This document shows positions 20,297 to 30,360 of a stretch of 60,024 bases of DNA, in pieces (the first letter of the stretch is position 1; the number at the start of each line of letters is the position of its first letter). Where the stretch lies: assembly GCA_945906935.1 (NCBI GenBank), contig CAMDSO010000009.1, forward strand, positions 1-60,024, in the 5' to 3' direction. Source of the stretch: Bordetella parapertussis (lineage in GTDB: Bacteria > Pseudomonadota > Gammaproteobacteria > Burkholderiales > SG8-41). A program made the translations under genes and the position numbers. A model generated the notes under the pieces. It was not told where the DNA came from. It ran no database searches and saw only the letters and a list, made by a program, of their open reading frames with translations.

Positions 20297-21970
20297 CTAA
20301 TCAAAGCGGTGGCGGTATTTGTTGGTAATCGGATAGCGCCAATCTTTGCCAAAGCCGCGCGACGTGATGCGGATACCGACCGGCGACTGCCGGCGCTTGT
20401 ATTCACTGATACGCAACAACTGGATGACGCGCTCGACATCCTTGCGCGCATAACCGGCCGCCTCGATTTCAGCCGGCGAACGATTGTGCTCGACATACGC
20501 TTCCATGATGGCGTCGAGCACATCATAGGGCGGCAGATTGTCCTGATCGGTCTGATCGGGGCGCAATTCCGCCGATGGCGCACGCGTAATCACCCGCTGG
20601 GGGATGACATCGGACAGTGTGTTGCGGTAATTCGCCAGCCGGTAGACCAGCATCTTGCTAATGTCCTTGAGCACGGCGAAACCGCCGGCCATATCGCCGT
20701 AGAGCGTAGAGTAGCCGGTGCCCATCTCGCTCTTGTTACCCGTGGTGACGACGATCGCGCCGGTCTTGTTCGACATCGCCATCAGCAAGGTGCCGCGTAC
20801 GCGCGCCTGAACATTCTCTTCGGTGGTGTCGGTGGCCAGCCCGGCAAACTGGTCCGCCAAGGCCGACATAAATACATCGAAGACCGGACGAATCGCGATT
20901 TCTGAATAGCGCACGCCGAGCTTTTTGGCCTCTTCGCGCGCATCGATCTGGCTGATGTCGGCGGTGTACTGCGAAGGCATCATCACCGCATGCACCTTCG
21001 ATGCGCCGATCGCATCGACGGCAATCGCCAGCGTCACCGCCGAATCAATGCCGCCCGACAAACCCAGCAGCACGCCCGGAAAACCATTCTTACCAACATA
21101 GTCGCGCACACCCAGACACAACGCGCCATAGACCTCGGCTTCAGTCGACATCGGCGCCGTAATCGCACCCGGTGTCACCTGTGTGCCGTCGAGCGTGACC
21201 ACCGCAAGCGCCTCTTCAAACATCGGCAACTGGTGCGTCAGCGCGCCACCCGCATCAATGACAAAGGAAGCACCGTCAAACACCAGTTCGTCCTGTCCGC
21301 CGACCATGTTGGCGTAAATAATCGGCATGCCGGTTTCACTCACGCGGCTGCGCATCACCTCGTAACGAGTCTGCTGTTTACTCAGGTGGTAAGGCGAGGC
21401 ATTGAGTACCAGCAGAACCTGCGCGCCGGCCTCGCGTGCGAGCAGCGGCGCGCGCGCACCGTCAGCCTCGCGCTTGAGCGTGCGACCGTCGGGCCCCATT
21501 TTGGCGAGGGTCGGCCCCTGCCAAGCCCAGGTGTCTTCGCAAATATTGACCCCGAAGCGGATGCCCTTCACCTCAAACACGCAGGCCCCCTCACCCGGCA
21601 CAAAGTAACGCTGCTCATCAAACACCATGTAATTGGGCAGCGCATGTTTGTGATACGTCGCCAGCACGCGACCATCGCAAATGACGGAGGCTGCGTTAAA
21701 ACGCCGGCCGCCGACATTTTGCGGATGCCCCACCACCAGCGTGATCCCCTGCACAGCGGCGGCAAGACGCGCCAGCGCGGCATCGCAGTCGCGATAAAAA
21801 TCATCGCGCAACAACAGATCTTCGGGCGGATAACCGCACAGTGCGAGTTCCGGGGTGAGCAGAATATCCGCCGACTGCGCGCGTGCGCGCGCCGCAAAGT
21901 CGAGGATGCGGGTGACGTTACCGGCGAGGTCGCCGACCGTGCAGTTGATTTGAGCAATCGCGATTTTCAT
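20297..21970 (-). CDS. nadE: Glutamine-dependent NAD(+) synthetase
   Basis: It makes NAD from deamido-NAD, ATP and glutamine, the last step of NAD synthesis. The 557 residues hold two domains. The N-terminal nitrilase-type glutaminase (about 1-270) has a Glu41-Lys108-Cys144 triad (TPELAL, YHKHALPN, VNICEDTW). The C-terminal ATP-pyrophosphatase domain has the P-loop LSGGIDS at 304-310. The start MKIAIAQINCTVGD is standard. It is divergent from the acetyltransferase-like gene by 90 bp and followed by glnB. No oddities. Confidence 0.97.
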   Translation of the reverse strand: MKIAIAQINCTVGDLAGNVTRILDFAARARAQSADILLTPELALCGYPPEDLLLRDDFYRDCDAALARLAAAVQGITLVVGHPQNVGGRRFNAASVICDGRVLATYHKHALPNYMVFDEQRYFVPGEGACVFEVKGIRFGVNICEDTWAWQGPTLAKMGPDGRTLKREADGARAPLLAREAGAQVLLVLNASPYHLSKQQTRYEVMRSRVSETGMPIIYANMVGGQDELVFDGASFVIDAGGALTHQLPMFEEALAVVTLDGTQVTPGAITAPMSTEAEVYGALCLGVRDYVGKNGFPGVLLGLSGGIDSAVTLAIAVDAIGASKVHAVMMPSQYTADISQIDAREEAKKLGVRYSEIAIRPVFDVFMSALADQFAGLATDTTEENVQARVRGTLLMAMSNKTGAIVVTTGNKSEMGTGYSTLYGDMAGGFAVLKDISKMLVYRLANYRNTLSDVIPQRVITRAPSAELRPDQTDQDNLPPYDVLDAIMEAYVEHNRSPAEIEAAGYARKDVERVIQLLRISEYKRRQSPVGIRITSRGFGKDWRYPITNKYRHRFD

Positions 21971-22060
21971 GCCGCTAATATATCATTTGCCCGCCTTGCC
22001 CTGCCGTCTGCCGTGGCGGAATTTATACAACACCGCCCTGCCCCCCGTATCGGAACATCC

Positions 22061-23248
22061 ATGAATGCCCCAACAACAATTGAAATTGCCACGTCGCTTG
22101 CCGGGATCCCGGCCGCCGCATGGAATGCACTGGCCGGCGGCAATCCGTTTTTGCGCCATGAGTTCCTGCATGCGCTACATGAAACCGGTTGCGCCTGCAC
22201 TGCAACCGGCTGGACCCCACACTATCTGATACTGCGCGAGCACGGCGCGCTGGCCGGCGCGATGCCGCTATACCTGAAAACACATTCTTACGGCGAATAT
22301 GTGTTCGATTGGGCGTGGGCCGACGCTTATCAGCGCCACGGCCTTGACTATTACCCGAAGCTGCTCAATGCGGTCCCGTTCACGCCGGTTGGCGGCAGCC
22401 GTCTGCTCGCGGCTAGCGCAGAGCACCGGCGCATCCTGCTCGCCGCCGCATTGGCAGAAGCACGCGACAGCGAAGTGTCCTCACTGCATATTTTGCTGCC
22501 CCCGCCGGCAGAAGCCGAGGCAATGGCCGCCGCCGGCATGATGTTAAGACAGGGCGTACAGTTTCATTGGAACAATGCGGGCTATGCCGATTTCGAAGAG
22601 TTTCTGGCCGGCCTAAACCAGGTCAAACGCAAAAAAATCCGCCAGGAACGGCGGCGCGTACTTGAGGCCGGCATTACCTTTGATTGGGTCGAGGGTGACG
22701 CCATCAGCGAAGACCTGTGGGCGTTCTTCCACCGCTGCTATTGCACGACCTACCGGCTGCATCGTTCAACGCCGTATCTGAACTTCGAATTTTTTCAGCG
22801 CATTGGCCGCTTGATGGCGGAGAACATCATCATGATCGTCGCGCATCGCGACGGCAGACCGATCGCCGCCTCACTCAATCTGCACAACGGCCACACCCTC
22901 TACGGGCGCTACTGGGGCGGGCTCGAATACCATCCGGCGCTGCACTTCGAAGCCTGCTATTACCAGGTGATCGAATTTTGCATTGCACGCGGCATCCACG
23001 TCTTCGAGGGCGGCGCACAGGGTGAGCACAAAATGGCACGCGGCCTGCTGCCAGTGGCGACGCAGTCGGCGCATTGGCTCGCCCATCCGCAATTCGCCGC
23101 GGCAGTTGAAGATTTCCTTGCACGCGAAGGGCAAAACATTGCGGCGCACATGAACGAACTGGCCGAGCGCAATCCCTACCGCAACACCGAAGAAGGTAGG
23201 GCCGGCGATGACTTGTCGATGAGAAACACGCAAGACGACGCCCGCTGA
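22061..23248 (+). CDS. GNAT-fold protein of the COG3146 / DUF482 family
   Basis: The 395-residue protein is annotated in relatives as a putative N-acyltransferase or 'peptidogalycan biosynthesis' protein; it has a duplicated GNAT fold like FemAB peptidyl transferases. Typical stretches are the N-terminal NPFLRHEFLHALHETGC, LNQVKRKKIRQERRRV in the middle, and the end GAQGEHKMARGLLPV. I use the ATG at 22061; the frame is open for over 1 kb upstream, but that part is antisense to nadE. No membrane segment is present. Substrate and partner are unknown. It ends about 60 bp before a bidirectional terminator. Confidence 0.88.
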   Translation: MNAPTTIEIATSLAGIPAAAWNALAGGNPFLRHEFLHALHETGCACTATGWTPHYLILREHGALAGAMPLYLKTHSYGEYVFDWAWADAYQRHGLDYYPKLLNAVPFTPVGGSRLLAASAEHRRILLAAALAEARDSEVSSLHILLPPPAEAEAMAAAGMMLRQGVQFHWNNAGYADFEEFLAGLNQVKRKKIRQERRRVLEAGITFDWVEGDAISEDLWAFFHRCYCTTYRLHRSTPYLNFEFFQRIGRLMAENIIMIVAHRDGRPIAASLNLHNGHTLYGRYWGGLEYHPALHFEACYYQVIEFCIARGIHVFEGGAQGEHKMARGLLPVATQSAHWLAHPQFAAAVEDFLAREGQNIAAHMNELAERNPYRNTEEGRAGDDLSMRNTQDDAR

Positions 23249-23308
23249 ACCGACAAAATCTACCGGCCGCAGACAAACCCCGGCGCGACATTTCTACAGA
23301 CAAAAAAA

Positions 23309-23336
23309 ACGCCGCCGGATAGCCCGACGGCGTTTT
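23309..23336. terminator. Bidirectional rho-independent terminator
   Basis: An 11-bp stem with one mismatch (AACGCCG.CGG) around a 5-nt loop, with a run of A on the left and a run of T on the right. It lies between the convergent acetyltransferase-like gene and the coiled-coil gene and would end both transcripts. Confidence 0.9.
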
Positions 23337-23350
23337 TCTGAGACTGAAAA

Positions 23351-23989
23351 TTACTTCTTGGCGGCGGGTGCAGCGGCCGCTGCAGGGACTGGCGCTGCGG
23401 CTGGCGCAACTGCAGCAGGCGCAGCCGCCGGTGCGGTCACCGCTGCTGCCGGCACCGCAGCGGGCGCGGCCACAACCTTGGGCGCGGGCGGCGCTTGCAA
23501 CAGACCGATATCCACCAACAGTTTGCGCGAAGCAGCCTCGATGGCCGCTTCCTTCGCGGGCCAGCCCTGCTTGAGCGACTCCAGCGCGACTTTGATCTTG
23601 TCAATGTTCGGCGCTGCGGTGCCAAGCTCGGCGGCCAGGGCATCCATATCGCCGTCCATCGATGCGCGCACGCCATCGAGCGAAGCACGCATCTGATCAC
23701 GCGCCCCCAGCAATGCACGGGTGGCGTCTATCGTTTTGACGGGATCCTCGGCTGCAACTCCAGCGGCGTTCACCAACGCAGTCAGCTCCTTGCCGAATTT
23801 TTTGGCCGCTTCGTCAGGCATTTTTCGCGTGCGATCAAGATTGGCCAGCGAGTCGTCCTTTTCCTGCGTGACGGCTGTCAACTTTTGCGTCACTTCGTCA
23901 ACCTGCATCATGCCAAACCCGACGCCGCCAGCAGCACCCACCAGCAGCGAGACGACGCCCACCAGAATCATTTTTACCCGGTCGTTCAT
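23351..23989 (-). CDS. Membrane-anchored coiled-coil protein with Ala/Pro-rich tail
   Basis: Not recognised. The 212-residue product starts at MNDRVKMILVG behind a GGAAG ribosome site; the frame is open another 45 codons upstream. One membrane segment (about residues 7-28, ILVGVVSLLVGAAGGVGFG) leaves a short cytoplasmic N terminus. A heptad-like helical part follows (about 30-160) with TQKLTAVTQEKDD and repeated ALLGARDQMRASLDGVRASMDGDMDALAAEL. The last 45 residues are nearly all Ala, Pro and Val ending AAKK. The architecture suggests a periplasmic spacer or scaffold anchored in the inner membrane. Neighbours give no hint of function. Confidence 0.75.
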   Translation of the reverse strand: MNDRVKMILVGVVSLLVGAAGGVGFGMMQVDEVTQKLTAVTQEKDDSLANLDRTRKMPDEAAKKFGKELTALVNAAGVAAEDPVKTIDATRALLGARDQMRASLDGVRASMDGDMDALAAELGTAAPNIDKIKVALESLKQGWPAKEAAIEAASRKLLVDIGLLQAPPAPKVVAAPAAVPAAAVTAPAAAPAAVAPAAAPVPAAAAAPAAKK

Positions 23990-24232
23990 TTTTACTTCCC
24001 CCATGAAAATAGGCATTTCGATAAATACTGTACGGGCGGCAAAAACCGCCTGACTCGATTTCTTTGGCGAAAAAACGACTTTCGACAGTTCGTTGCGGAA
24101 AGCCGGTGTTCCTTGATAATTCAAGATGATATCATGCGTGGTGCCGGTTGCCTGTGAAGTAAGTTACAGTCAACCCGCCCCCGATGCACCTAACCACCCG
24201 TGATAGCATGCGGCATTGATCCGGAAACTACG

Positions 24233-24772
24233 ATGAAATTCTGCAGTCAATGCAGCGCCCCCGTCGCGTTGCGCATCCCAGAAGGCGACGCACTGCCGCG
24301 TTATGTGTGCACCGCCTGCGGCGTCATTCACTACCAAAATCCAAAAATGGTGGTCGGCTGCTTACCCCGGTGGGAAGACAAAGTCCTGCTGTGTCGGCGT
24401 GCCATAGAACCGAAACGCGGCTTCTGGACGCTACCTGCCGGCTTTATGGAAAACGGCGAAACCACCTTCAACGGTGCCATGCGCGAAACCCTCGAAGAAG
24501 CCAACGCCCGGGTTGAAATTGATACGCTCTATGCGCTCTACAACATTCCGCATATCAGCCAGGTCTATCTGCTGTTCCGCGCACGCCTGCTGGATCTGGA
24601 CTTCAGCGCCGGCGAGGAAACGCTCGAACTCAGGCTGTTCGAAGAAGCGGAGATTCCCTGGAACGAAATCGCTTTTGCTGCCGTGCGTAACACGCTGCAG
24701 CATTACTTCGAAGACCGCCGCAAGGGCGCCTTCCCCTTTCACATGGGTACGATCGAAGCCGTCAAAGCGTAA
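24233..24772 (+). CDS. Nudix hydrolase with N-terminal zinc ribbon
   Basis: The 179-residue product hydrolyses a nucleoside diphosphate linked to another moiety. Two cysteine pairs (C4, C7, C26, C29) form a zinc ribbon like that of NADH pyrophosphatase NudC. The Nudix box runs from G70 with E76, R84, E85, E88 and E89; the glycine of the usual EEXG end is Asn91. The gene starts at the ATG at 24233 (MKFCSQCSAP). Substrates of this subgroup are mostly unknown; an ADP-ribose or NAD(H)-type substrate is possible. It is convergent with the export operon and is probably a single-gene transcript. Confidence 0.9.
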   Translation: MKFCSQCSAPVALRIPEGDALPRYVCTACGVIHYQNPKMVVGCLPRWEDKVLLCRRAIEPKRGFWTLPAGFMENGETTFNGAMRETLEEANARVEIDTLYALYNIPHISQVYLLFRARLLDLDFSAGEETLELRLFEEAEIPWNEIAFAAVRNTLQHYFEDRRKGAFPFHMGTIEAVKA

Positions 24773-24804
24773 GCCCGCCTTAATCCCCGGCGCAGCCTGA
24801 ACAC

Positions 24805-25971
24805 TCAGACTGCGCGCAAGGCGTCAACGATTTTCAACCGCGACGCCCTCACCGCAGGTAAAAACCCGCCCATCACGCCCATCGTCAGGGCAAATGCGAG
24901 GGTCTTCAAAACGATAGATGGCGTCAGCGTAAAGCTGAACGCCAGCTCCGAGAACGACTGCCAGTTCATGGTTGAAATGGTGAACAGCTGCATGAACGAG
25001 GCGAAAAACAAACCGACACAACCACCGGTCACGCCGAGCAACGCCGCCTCCAGCATAAAGGCGGCCAGCACGCTGCTGCGCGGAAAACCCAGCGCGCGCA
25101 AAGTACCGATTTCAGCGGTACGCGCCGCCACCGAGGCATACATGGTGATCATCGCGCCAATCACCGCACCGATCGAAAAAATCACCGAAAGTGTCAGGCC
25201 GAGGTATTTGATAAACCCGGCGAGCACCTCCGACTGGTCGGCATAAAACTGCGTCTCCCGCTTGGCCTCGACGGTCAGCCGCTGATCGCTTTCGACGGCA
25301 CCTTTGAATTCATCAAATCGTGCGCTATCGCTGAGCTTGGCGACCACCGCCGAATACACCGGCCGGCGAAAAGCCTGCATCAATTGATCGGCGTCACCCC
25401 ATATCTCGGAGTCAAAACCGCTGCGCTCCGCGTCAAACACGCCGACCACGCGCCATTCGCGCTGGCCAAACCACAACATCTCGCCGATGCCCGCCCCCTT
25501 GAAACGATCAGCCGCGCTACGACCGGCGACGATCTCCGAGGCGCCGGGTCTGAACATGCGACCCTCGACGATTTTCACCTGGGGCCTCAACGTCAGGGCG
25601 GCCGCCCCCACGCCGCGCACCATGACGTTGGTCGGACGACCGCTATCGCGCTTGTTGAGGTTGACCAGCACCACGATTTCTTTTGAAACCATGCGCGCAC
25701 CATCGGCCCCCAGCGCCACCGTCGGCTGACTCTCGAGCAAGGCCGCCTGTGTGCGATCGATGAGGCTCTGCACTTCGGTTTGCGCTGAGCGCCGGATCAT
25801 CACGACGTTATCGTAAGACCCGGTATCAACCAGCGTCTTGCGCAAGCCTTCCTCCAGCATCAGCACCGCGGCAAACACAAACACCACCAGCGCCATGCCA
25901 CCGGCGGTCAACAGCGTGGTCCAGCGGCGCGCCCACAGATTGCGAAAAGTATACGAGACAGGAATTTTCAT
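24805..25971 (-). CDS. ABC transporter permease, FtsX/MacB type (second)
   Basis: The 388-residue protein starts at MKIPVSYTFRNLWARRWTTLLT and has one N-terminal membrane segment, a large periplasmic domain (about 45-260) and three C-terminal segments, the FtsX topology. Stretches typical of the class are RTAEIGTLRALGFPRSSVL and LPAVRASRLKIVDALRAV. It is last in an operon and starts 2 bp after the stop of the first permease, so the two are translationally coupled and probably form a heterodimer, as in DevBCA-like systems. Substrate unknown. Confidence 0.93.
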   Translation of the reverse strand: MKIPVSYTFRNLWARRWTTLLTAGGMALVVFVFAAVLMLEEGLRKTLVDTGSYDNVVMIRRSAQTEVQSLIDRTQAALLESQPTVALGADGARMVSKEIVVLVNLNKRDSGRPTNVMVRGVGAAALTLRPQVKIVEGRMFRPGASEIVAGRSAADRFKGAGIGEMLWFGQREWRVVGVFDAERSGFDSEIWGDADQLMQAFRRPVYSAVVAKLSDSARFDEFKGAVESDQRLTVEAKRETQFYADQSEVLAGFIKYLGLTLSVIFSIGAVIGAMITMYASVAARTAEIGTLRALGFPRSSVLAAFMLEAALLGVTGGCVGLFFASFMQLFTISTMNWQSFSELAFSFTLTPSIVLKTLAFALTMGVMGGFLPAVRASRLKIVDALRAV

Positions 25972-25973
25972 GG

Positions 25974-27131
25974 TCAGCCGATATTGCGCAAACCATCGAC
26001 GATACGCACGCGCGTGGCGCGCCAGCACGGCAACAGCGCCGCCACCACGGCAATCAAAGCGGCACACGCCAGTTGCAGCCAGACCGTCTCATCATGCACG
26101 CGAAACGCAGGGAACAGCGTGCCGGTGGCTTTGCCAAAGCGGTCTGCAATAGGATAGGTAAGTACGACCCCGCAGACGGCGCCAAGTCCGGCAATCACGA
26201 AAGCCTCGCCAAAAATCAGTGTCGCCAGATGCCCGCCGCCAAAACCCAGCGCTTTGAGGGTCGCGTACTCACTCATGCGCTCGCGCACCGTCATCGCCAT
26301 GGTGTTCGCCATCACCACCATGATGATAAAAATAATCAGATACGAAACAATGCGGATCGCCACCACAATCGCCTCGGTCATCGAGACAAAACCAAGTTGA
26401 AATGCCTGCTCTGTTTCAGTCAGTGTTTCGGCGAGTGAATTCTTGAACGTGGCGTCTACGTTCGCCGCCACCTCCGCCGCACGATCCGCCGCGCTCAATC
26501 CGATCACATACACGCCGACCGAATTAACACGCCGCGGCGCGACCTTGCGCGCGACTTCGTTGAGATAATCCCACTGAAAGAAAAACTGCGAGACGTCGGT
26601 CTTGTTGTCAGCACCATCGTAAATGCCGCGCACCACAAACTCCCAGTTACCCGGGAATATCGTGCCGCGCAGACTAACGCTGTCACCGACCTTGAAGCCA
26701 TAGGTATCAGCGAGCCGGCGACCGACAATCGCGGCCTTGCGATCACGCTGAAAATCACGCAGCTGCTCGGGTGGCAGCACAAACTCGGGATACAAATCAA
26801 AATACGTCTGGGCATGCACGGCGAATTGCGGAAAAAAATTCTTTTCTGTGATGTAGACGCCGCCAAACCAGTTGGCGTACGAGACCGCCTTGACCCCGTC
26901 GATCTGGCGGATCTTGCCGGCGTAGGCGAGTGGCAACGGAAAGACCAGCGAAATGGCGTTGCGCGATACCAAGCGTGATTTCGACGCCGCCTCCGCCCCT
27001 GCGTACCAGGCGTCAACCACGGTACGCAGCAACCCAAACGCGACGATCGCCACCACGATGCCAAGCACGGTCAAGGCCGTGCGCAGGCGGTGACGCAGCG
27101 CGTTGCGGAAAATCATCTTGAGGTGATACAC
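25974..27131 (-). CDS. ABC transporter permease, FtsX/MacB type (first)
   Basis: The 385-residue protein has FtsX topology with an N-terminal membrane segment (ALTVLGIVVAIVAFGLL), a periplasmic core and three C-terminal segments. I choose the GTG at 27131 (reads MYHLKMIFRNALRHRLRT) because family members begin with a similar motif and a GGGGAC site precedes it; the ATG at 27116 is the alternative. The cytoplasmic loop ERMSEYATLKALGFGGGHL is the FtsX-family coupling region. It lies 13 bp behind the ATPase gene and 2 bp before the second permease. Confidence 0.92.
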   Translation of the reverse strand: MYHLKMIFRNALRHRLRTALTVLGIVVAIVAFGLLRTVVDAWYAGAEAASKSRLVSRNAISLVFPLPLAYAGKIRQIDGVKAVSYANWFGGVYITEKNFFPQFAVHAQTYFDLYPEFVLPPEQLRDFQRDRKAAIVGRRLADTYGFKVGDSVSLRGTIFPGNWEFVVRGIYDGADNKTDVSQFFFQWDYLNEVARKVAPRRVNSVGVYVIGLSAADRAAEVAANVDATFKNSLAETLTETEQAFQLGFVSMTEAIVVAIRIVSYLIIFIIMVVMANTMAMTVRERMSEYATLKALGFGGGHLATLIFGEAFVIAGLGAVCGVVLTYPIADRFGKATGTLFPAFRVHDETVWLQLACAALIAVVAALLPCWRATRVRIVDGLRNIG

Positions 27132-27144
27132 GCGGCGGTCCCCG

Positions 27145-27831
27145 TTAGCCTGCCAACTCGCCCTTGTCGAGCTGGCGGATGCTGCGCGCCTTGGCCGCCG
27201 CATGCGGGTCATGCGTGACCATAATGATGGTCTTGCCCAGCTCCCGGTTCAGGCGATCAATCAGGTTCAGCACGTCTTCGGCCGAGCCGCGATCCAGATC
27301 CCCGGTCGGTTCGTCGGCGACCAGTATGGTGGGGTCGGTAATGATGGCGCGGGCGATCGCCACCCGCTGTTGCTGGCCACCGGATAACTCGGATGGATAA
27401 TGCTCGAGACGATCCGACAAGCCCACCATCGACAGCGCGGCATGCACGTGTTCGCGCCGCTCGCGCGCACCCAGATCGGTCAGCAGCAGCGGCAGTTCAA
27501 CATTCTCAAAGGCCGTCAGTACCGGCATCAGGTTGTAGAACTGGAAGATAAAACCGACGTTGCGCGCACGCCATGCGGCAAGATCCGCCTCATCGAGGGT
27601 AACGATGTCGACACCACCAACGCGCAGGCTGCCGCTGTCGGGCTTATCGATCCCCGCGATCAAATTCAACAGCGTGCTTTTGCCCGAGCCCGACGGCCCC
27701 ATCAACGCCACGTAATCACCGGCGGCAATATCAAGCGTGATATCGGTCAGCACCGGCACGATCTGGTCGCCGCGTTGGTAGGCCTTGGCGAGATGGCGGA
27801 TCTCAACGACCGGTTGCGGTTGCTCGCTCAT
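27145..27831 (-). CDS. ABC transporter ATPase, LolD/MacB type
   Basis: The 228-residue ATPase powers the adjacent permease pair. Walker A is GPSGSGKS (45-52), the Q-loop lies in FIFQFYNLMPVLTAFENVELPL, the signature is LSGGQQQRVAIARA, Walker B is ILVADEPTGDLD and the H-loop is VTHDPHAAAKA. The phrase FYNLMPVLTAFENVELP is typical of the MacB/LolD/DevA branch, mechanotransmission exporters rather than importers. The start MSEQPQPVVEIRHL is used; the frame is open 10 codons upstream. It is 30 bp behind the membrane fusion gene. Confidence 0.95.
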   Translation of the reverse strand: MSEQPQPVVEIRHLAKAYQRGDQIVPVLTDITLDIAAGDYVALMGPSGSGKSTLLNLIAGIDKPDSGSLRVGGVDIVTLDEADLAAWRARNVGFIFQFYNLMPVLTAFENVELPLLLTDLGARERREHVHAALSMVGLSDRLEHYPSELSGGQQQRVAIARAIITDPTILVADEPTGDLDRGSAEDVLNLIDRLNRELGKTIIMVTHDPHAAAKARSIRQLDKGELAG

Positions 27832-27861
27832 GCGATGTCGGCTACAAACCGGCTGCGACAA

Positions 27862-29094
27862 TCAGCGCGCGCCCGACACAACACGCATGCCGTCGCGCAG
27901 TTTTTCCGGCGGCCGCAGAACGAGCTTGTCGCCGGCGGCGGCACCGGCGCGAATTTCCAGTAACTCGCCGAGCTTGTCCCCGGCCTCCACCGCGGTTTGC
28001 GCGACGCGCCCCTCGCGCACCACAAAGACCACGCTCTTGCCGTCGCGACTGACCACCGCCGCCGGGTGCACGGCGATGCGTGCACCGCGCTCGGCGGCAG
28101 GCACTTCCTGCGAGAGGAAAGACACCTTGGCGCTCATTTCCGGCAGGATGCGCGGATCCAGTTCGGCAAAACGCACCTTCGCCAGCACCGTCGCCTTCGA
28201 ACGATCGACGGTCGGCACCAGGCGCAACAAGCGGCCGCGAAAACGCGTATCGGGCAGAGCGTCGAGTTGGATCTCGCAGGGTTGATCAAGTTTCACCCGC
28301 GCGAGATTCGATTCGGACACATCCGCCTCCACTTCCAAGGTGGTCATGTCAGCCATGGTCACCACCGCAGCCTGCGAACCGGTGGCCGAGGAAAATGGCG
28401 TGATGACGTCGCCGACGTTGGCGTTCTTGGTCAGCACCACGCCGTCGAAGGGCGCGCGAATCAGCGTCTGCTCGACAGCGACCTGCGCGGCGCGATGATT
28501 GGCCTGTGCGACGGTAATGGCGGCGCGATAACCACTGACCGCGGCCCTGGCTTTTTCCAGACGCCCGATAGCGGTATCGTGCGCGGCCGCTGAGACAAAA
28601 TTTTTCGCCAGCAGCTCGCGCGAACGATTGAAATTGCGCTCGGCCTCTTTGAACTCCGCCTCACCCTGTTCGAGATTGGCCTGCGCCACATTGATGCTGG
28701 CCGCCGCCTGCTCCATCGACGCGGTTACATCACGGTTTTCGAGGCGTGCCAGCACTTCGTTACGGCGCACGATGGAACCCTCGCGCACGCCCAGCCATTC
28801 AAGACGTCCGGTCGCCTTCGAGGCGACCGCCGCCTTGCGCTGCGCCACCACATAGCCGGTGGCATTGAGCAAGGTAAATGACTGTGCGCGGTAGGCCATC
28901 GACACCGTCGCCGTTTCGATCTCGACGGGCGCCAGCATATTGCGCGCAATCAACCACCCAGCCGGCAGCAAAATAAGCACAGCGATGAAAATGCGTTTGC
29001 CGTAGCGCCGCCGCGACACCGCAGGCGCGACGCCGCGATCACGCGAAATTTTCAGCTTGGAGAGATCAGGCTCAGACGACTTCGGTTCAGACAT
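27862..29094 (-). CDS. Periplasmic adaptor (HlyD/MacA-type membrane fusion protein)
   Basis: The 410-residue adaptor links the inner-membrane exporter to an outer-membrane channel. A basic cytoplasmic N terminus precedes one membrane anchor (about 33-55, [16 protein letters not shown]). Then come a half lipoyl motif, a helical hairpin (about 120-190, [29 protein letters not shown]) and the second lipoyl half ([20 protein letters not shown]), followed by beta-barrel and membrane-proximal domains. First gene of the four-gene exporter operon. No TolC-type gene is in the window. It is divergent from gcdH with 68 bp between starts. Confidence 0.93.
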   Translation of the reverse strand: MSEPKSSEPDLSKLKISRDRGVAPAVSRRRYGKRIFIAVLILLPAGWLIARNMLAPVEIETATVSMAYRAQSFTLLNATGYVVAQRKAAVASKATGRLEWLGVREGSIVRRNEVLARLENRDVTASMEQAAASINVAQANLEQGEAEFKEAERNFNRSRELLAKNFVSAAAHDTAIGRLEKARAAVSGYRAAITVAQANHRAAQVAVEQTLIRAPFDGVVLTKNANVGDVITPFSSATGSQAAVVTMADMTTLEVEADVSESNLARVKLDQPCEIQLDALPDTRFRGRLLRLVPTVDRSKATVLAKVRFAELDPRILPEMSAKVSFLSQEVPAAERGARIAVHPAAVVSRDGKSVVFVVREGRVAQTAVEAGDKLGELLEIRAGAAAGDKLVLRPPEKLRDGMRVVSGAR

Positions 29095-29162
29095 TTGGCA
29101 GAGGCACCGGTGAGACGCGTGATTCGCATTACAATAACGGCGAATCTTATCAGGAGACCGTC

Positions 29163-30353
29163 GTGAGCGCCCCATCATCCGCCGCCAAAGCCAACTTCCA
29201 GTGGGACGATGCCCTGCTGTTCAATGACCAGTTGAGCGAAGACGAACGCATGGTGCGCGATTCCGCACACGCCTATTGCCAGGACAAACTGATGACGCGC
29301 GTGCTCAAGGCGCACCGTCATGAAACCTTTGACCGCGACGTCTTCAACGAGATGGGCGAGATGGGCTTTCTCGGCTCCACCATCGAAGGCTATGGTTGCG
29401 CGGGTGTCAGCTACGTCTGCTACGGTCTGATCGCGCGCGAGCTCGAACGCGTTGATTCCGGCTATCGCTCGACCGCCGGCGTGCAATCGAGCCTCGTCAT
29501 GTATCCGATCCATGCCTTTGGCAGCGAGGAGCAGCGCCAGAAATACCTGCCGAAACTCGCCTGCGGCGATTGGGTCGGTTGCTTCGGCCTGACCGAACCG
29601 GATCATGGCTCCGACCCGATGGGCATGGTGACGCGCGCAAAAAAAACCGACGGCGGTTATTTGCTGAGCGGCGCCAAGATGTGGATCTCCAATGCACCGG
29701 TTGCCGATGTATTTCTGGTCTGGGCCAAAACTGAAGACGGCGTGATACACGGCTTTCTGCTTGAGAAAGGCATGAAGGGGCTGTCCGCGCCCAAGATCGA
29801 GGGCAAATTCAGCCTGCGCGTTTCGATTACTGGCGAAGTCGTGATGGATGACGTGTTCGTGCCTGAAGAAAACATGCTGCCGGGCGTCAGCGGCATCAAG
29901 GGGCCGATGAGTTGTTTGAATCGCGCACGTTATGGCATCGCCTGGGGCTCCATGGGGGCCGCTGAATTCTGCTGGCACGCCGCACGCGACTACACGATGG
30001 CGCGCAAACAATTCGGCCGGCCGTTGGCGGCGAACCAGCTGATCCAGTTGAAACTCGCCAATATGCAAACCGAAATCACGCTGGGACTGCAAAGCGTGCT
30101 GCGCCTGGGCCGGCTGATGGACGAAGGCCGCGCTGCACCGGAAATGGTTTCCTTGCTCAAACGCAACAACGCCGGCAAGGCGCTCGACATCTCGCGTCTC
30201 GCGCGCGATATGCACGGTGGTAACGGCATCTCGGATGAATACCACGTCATCCGCCATCTGATGAACCTCGAAGTCGTCAACACCTACGAAGGCACCGCCG
30301 ATATTCACGCCCTGATACTCGGCCGCGCACAGACCGGTATCTCAGCGTTCTAG
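29163..30353 (+). CDS. gcdH: Glutaryl-CoA dehydrogenase
   Basis: FAD enzyme that oxidises and decarboxylates glutaryl-CoA to crotonyl-CoA, in lysine/tryptophan breakdown and at the end of anaerobic benzoyl-CoA degradation. The 396 residues begin at a GTG behind an AGGAG site. Features are [15 protein letters not shown] (FAD and substrate loop), [21 protein letters not shown] and, near the end, [16 protein letters not shown] with the catalytic base Glu376. That last motif and the overall fit separate it from other acyl-CoA dehydrogenases. It appears to be transcribed alone, followed by the branched fold at 30361-30451. Confidence 0.96.
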   Translation: MSAPSSAAKANFQWDDALLFNDQLSEDERMVRDSAHAYCQDKLMTRVLKAHRHETFDRDVFNEMGEMGFLGSTIEGYGCAGVSYVCYGLIARELERVDSGYRSTAGVQSSLVMYPIHAFGSEEQRQKYLPKLACGDWVGCFGLTEPDHGSDPMGMVTRAKKTDGGYLLSGAKMWISNAPVADVFLVWAKTEDGVIHGFLLEKGMKGLSAPKIEGKFSLRVSITGEVVMDDVFVPEENMLPGVSGIKGPMSCLNRARYGIAWGSMGAAEFCWHAARDYTMARKQFGRPLAANQLIQLKLANMQTEITLGLQSVLRLGRLMDEGRAAPEMVSLLKRNNAGKALDISRLARDMHGGNGISDEYHVIRHLMNLEVVNTYEGTADIHALILGRAQTGISAF

Positions 30354-30360
30354 CCCAAGC

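Noticed and set aside
20990-22060. Upstream extension of the acetyltransferase-like gene (over 350 codons)
   Set aside because: The extension runs antisense through nadE, whose domains and catalytic residues are complete; family proteins begin at the ATG at 22061.
24805-29094. LolCDE lipoprotein exporter
   Set aside because: The operon begins with a HlyD/MacA-type adaptor, which Lol systems lack; MacAB/DevBCA-type export fits better.
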